From an uncultured Ruminococcus sp. (GTDB lineage: Bacteria; Bacillota; Clostridia; Oscillospirales; Ruminococcaceae), in NCBI GenBank assembly GCA_947177715.1, contig CAMWVM010000075.1:1-7324 (forward strand): 7,324 bases of DNA, in the 5' to 3' direction. The notes under the pieces are model-generated. The model had not been told where the DNA came from, did not search any database, and saw only the letters and a list, made by a program, of their open reading frames with translations. Of the stretch, positions 5,669 through 7,324 are shown piece after piece; the first letter of the stretch is position 1, and each line of letters opens with the position of its first letter. The translations under genes and the position numbers were made by a program.

Positions 5669-6448
5669 GTGAAAAAACTACATTTCTCTTTTTCCACTAA
5701 GCTTACTTTTGATGATAACGTATATAATCATAGCTTTGCTTTGCGTTGCATCCCTATCAACAATAGCACTCAAAGCATCTTAAATTATGATCTTGAAATA
5801 AAGCCTTTCGTATCTACCAAGCTCACTATGGACGCATTCGGCAACAACGTCATAAGCGGATATATCCAAGAAAAACACAGATATCTTGACTTTGATATAA
5901 ACGGTACAGCTCAAATTGATTCCACCATAAAAACCAACGACTATCTCCCCTGTTATTTGTATCAGTCTAAATATACCAAACCAAATGATGAGCTTAAAGC
6001 CTTTTATAATGATATTGCTAATCAATGCCGCTTATTTACCCCTGCCGACCGTGCAGCATATTTTTCTCAGAAACTGTTTGATTGCATGACCTATGAAAAA
6101 AATATTACCAATACTCAAACCGAAGCCTCTGACGCATTTAAAATAAAAAAGGGAGTATGTCAGGACTATTCTCATATTATGCTGTCGCTTTTGAGAATAG
6201 ATAAAATCCCATGCAGATATATCGCCGGTCTATCAAGCTGTGCAGGCGAAACCCATAGCTGGATAGAGTTTTGGGACGGTAACGGCTGGATAGGTCTTGA
6301 TCCTGCTAATAACTGCTTTGTCACAGATGATTACCTTATCCTCACTCAAGGCAGGGATTTCATGGACTGTTCGATTGACCGTGGAGTTATGTTCGGCTCT
6401 TATACAAGACAAATGCAGCTTATAACCTCAACTCTGGAACAGCAATAA
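5669..6448 (+). CDS. Transglutaminase-like cysteine protease/transferase
   Basis: This 259-residue protein is the third member of the ATP-grasp/alpha-E cassette. Residues 1 to about 90 form a beta-rich N-terminal domain of the Bact_transglu_N type, with the typical DAFGNNV (55-61). The papain-like transglutaminase core holds the complete triad: Cys164 in KKGVCQDYSH, His196 in GETHSWIEFW, and Asp211 in WIGLDPANN. It can therefore hydrolyse or transfer amide bonds. The natural target is unknown; in the predicted system it would cut or transfer the product of the ATP-grasp ligase. The start is GTG, chosen because AGGAGG (5658-5663) precedes it by 5 nt and the MKKLHFSF reading fits the family N-terminus. 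It follows the alpha-E gene by 31 bp, so the three genes look like one transcript. No signal peptide is seen. No terminator is evident after the stop. Confidence 0.92.
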   Translation: MKKLHFSFSTKLTFDDNVYNHSFALRCIPINNSTQSILNYDLEIKPFVSTKLTMDAFGNNVISGYIQEKHRYLDFDINGTAQIDSTIKTNDYLPCYLYQSKYTKPNDELKAFYNDIANQCRLFTPADRAAYFSQKLFDCMTYEKNITNTQTEASDAFKIKKGVCQDYSHIMLSLLRIDKIPCRYIAGLSSCAGETHSWIEFWDGNGWIGLDPANNCFVTDDYLILTQGRDFMDCSIDRGVMFGSYTRQMQLITSTLEQQ

Positions 6449-6481
6449 GCTTGCCGCAGATTTAACACCGTTTTTATATTG

Positions 6482-6510
6482 TTGCAAAAGGTGAAAAAAA
6501 ATGATATAAT
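6482..6510 (+). promoter_or_regulatory. Strong sigma-A promoter for rimM-trmD
   Basis: TTGCAA (6482-6487), a 17-bp spacer and TATAAT (6505-6510) form a near-ideal vegetative promoter. TG at 6502-6503 adds an extended -10 (TGATATAAT). Transcription would start near 6517 and leave a short leader of about 28 nt before rimM. It makes an upstream start for rimM at 6479 impossible on this transcript. Confidence 0.85.
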
Positions 6511-6544
6511 AACAATTATTAAAATTAAGGACGGTGTTGAAATA

Positions 6545-7045
6545 ATGGAGCAATATCTTGAAATCGGAAAAATTGTATCCGTTTTCGGATTGAAAGGCGA
6601 AGTCAAGGTTCAGCCTTGGTGCGATTCCCCTCAATTTCTATGTGAATTTGATACCCTCTATTATAAAAGCGGTACGCCCGTGATTATAGAAAAATCAAGA
6701 GTATCTAAAAATATTGCAATACTTAAAATCAAAGATATAGATACTGTGGGACAGGCTCAGGCTATCCGTAACCGTGTTCTTTATATGAACAGGGACGATG
6801 TGGAGCTTGAAAAGGGCTGCTATTTCATTCAGGACCTTGTGGGACTTACAGTTACCGACGCTGATACTAAGCAAACCTACGGTAAAATAATTGAGGTAAG
6901 TAAAACCGGTGCAAACGACGTATATCACATAAAAAGCGATGACGGAAAAATGTATTATATCCCCGCTATTCCACAGGTCATTATTAATATTGACCTTGAC
7001 TCCGGTGTTATGACAATTAAGCCTCTTGACGGCTTGTTCGACTGA
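6545..7045 (+). CDS. rimM: Ribosome maturation factor RimM
   Basis: RimM is a 16S processing and 30S assembly factor that binds ribosomal protein S19. The protein is 166 residues, the normal size. The N-terminal RimM domain has LEIGKIVSVFGLKGEVKV (5-22). The C-terminal PRC-barrel has YFIQDLVGLTV (93-103), TGANDVYHIK (121-130) and YYIPAIPQV (137-145), all typical. ATG 6545 is chosen over an upstream ATG at 6479 because the latter lies upstream of the promoter and would add 22 residues without family similarity. AAGGACGGTG (6527-6536) is the ribosome site. In many Firmicutes rimM follows rpsP and a KH-domain gene; here a transglutaminase gene lies directly upstream. trmD starts 11 bp after the stop. 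Confidence 0.95.
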   Translation: MEQYLEIGKIVSVFGLKGEVKVQPWCDSPQFLCEFDTLYYKSGTPVIIEKSRVSKNIAILKIKDIDTVGQAQAIRNRVLYMNRDDVELEKGCYFIQDLVGLTVTDADTKQTYGKIIEVSKTGANDVYHIKSDDGKMYYIPAIPQVIINIDLDSGVMTIKPLDGLFD

Positions 7046-7056
7046 GGAATATTGAT

Positions 7057-7324
7057 ATGAGAATTGATATAGCTACATTATTTCCTGATTTAATGGAAAA
7101 TTATCTTAGCGAAAGTATAATTGGAAGGTCCCGTGCAAAGAATATTTTTACAGCCTTCTGTCATAATATTCGTGATTATACCGAAGATAAACATAGAAGA
7201 GTCGACGACACGCCTTACAGTGAGCGGCAGGGAATGCTTATGCAGGCACAGCCTATTTATCGCTGTTGGCAGGCGGTCTGCAATATGACAAAAAGTCAGC
7301 CTCATGTTATCTATATGTCCCCCC
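7057..7324 (+). CDS. trmD: tRNA (guanine-N1)-methyltransferase, N-terminal part
   Basis: TrmD methylates G37 of tRNA from S-adenosylmethionine and prevents frameshifting. The first 89 codons are present; the gene leaves the right edge. MRIDIATLFPDL (1-12), LSESIIGRS (17-25), NIRDYTEDKHRRVDDTPY (37-54) and HVIYMSP are standard TrmD and align by residue number with E. coli TrmD. GAGGA (7044-7048), over the rimM stop, lies 8 nt before ATG. The oddity is residues 55-58: the family loop Y-G-G-G-x-G-M, which lies by the substrate and cofactor pocket, reads Y-S-E-R-Q-G-M here. Removing one A (7223) and adding one G in the run at 7230-7232 would restore S-G-G-R-G-M without changing either flank. The gene may carry a compensated double indel, a true variant, or a sequence error. 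Confidence 0.92.
   Translation, partial: MRIDIATLFPDLMENYLSESIIGRSRAKNIFTAFCHNIRDYTEDKHRRVDDTPYSERQGMLMQAQPIYRCWQAVCNMTKSQPHVIYMSP

Noticed and set aside
6464..6538. 8-bp inverted repeat AACACCGT / ACGGTGTT around the rimM promoter
   Set aside because: The arms are 59 bp apart, the left one lies upstream of the likely start point, and 8 bp is within chance for this distance; not strong enough to call an operator.
6479..6544. ATG at 6479 as start of rimM
   Set aside because: It lies upstream of the promoter, and the 22 added residues do not resemble RimM; ATG 6545 gives the usual length.
1..7324. CRISPR arrays, transposons, tRNA or rRNA genes, prophage genes
   Set aside because: No regularly spaced repeats, transposase motifs, terminal inverted repeats with target duplications, or structural RNA signatures were seen.

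Overview
The window looks like chromosomal DNA of a low-GC, endospore-forming Firmicute of the class Clostridia, probably a gut Oscillospirales/Ruminococcaceae-type organism. The basis is an intact spoIIA sporulation operon, AT-rich spacers, strong AGGAGG-type ribosome sites, and a large secreted sugar-binding-type protein. The organism assignment is inference from gene content; no rRNA or other phylogenetic marker was compared.

Layout. (1) Positions 1-1212, minus strand: the N-terminal 404 residues of a secreted protein with a signal peptide and two tandem beta-sandwich (carbohydrate-binding-like) regions, probably the front of a large ABC-transporter solute-binding protein; it runs off the left edge. 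(2) 1213-1925: a 713-bp AT-rich divergent intergenic region with no convincing gene. It holds a repeated 12-mer TTTTGTGCAAAA, a perfect 13-bp inverted repeat, and several Spo0A-box-like heptamers near a possible spoIIA promoter. (3) 1926-3456, plus strand: spoIIAA-spoIIAB-sigF, joined by two 4-bp ATGA stop/start overlaps and closed by a clear intrinsic terminator (3464-3500). (4) 3620-6448, plus strand: a compact three-gene set of circularly permuted ATP-grasp protein, alpha-E protein and transglutaminase-like protein. (5) 6482-7324: a textbook extended -10 promoter, then rimM and the 5' part of trmD, which runs off the right edge.

How the genes work together. SpoIIAA (anti-anti-sigma), SpoIIAB (anti-sigma kinase) and sigma-F form the partner-switching module that turns on forespore transcription. 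RimM and TrmD belong to ribosome and tRNA maturation and are normally in one operon with rpsP; here rimM has its own promoter. The ATP-grasp/alpha-E/transglutaminase triad is a recurrent, biochemically uncharacterised cassette predicted from comparative genomics to make or remove an amide-linked peptide modification. Here it sits between the sporulation operon and rimM-trmD.

Most worth a second look: the TrmD substrate-binding loop, normally YGGGxGM, reads YSERQGM in a way that fits two compensating single-base indels; a sigma-F lacking about 30 N-terminal residues; the amide-ligase triad next to spoIIA; and the repeated motifs in the 713-bp spacer.
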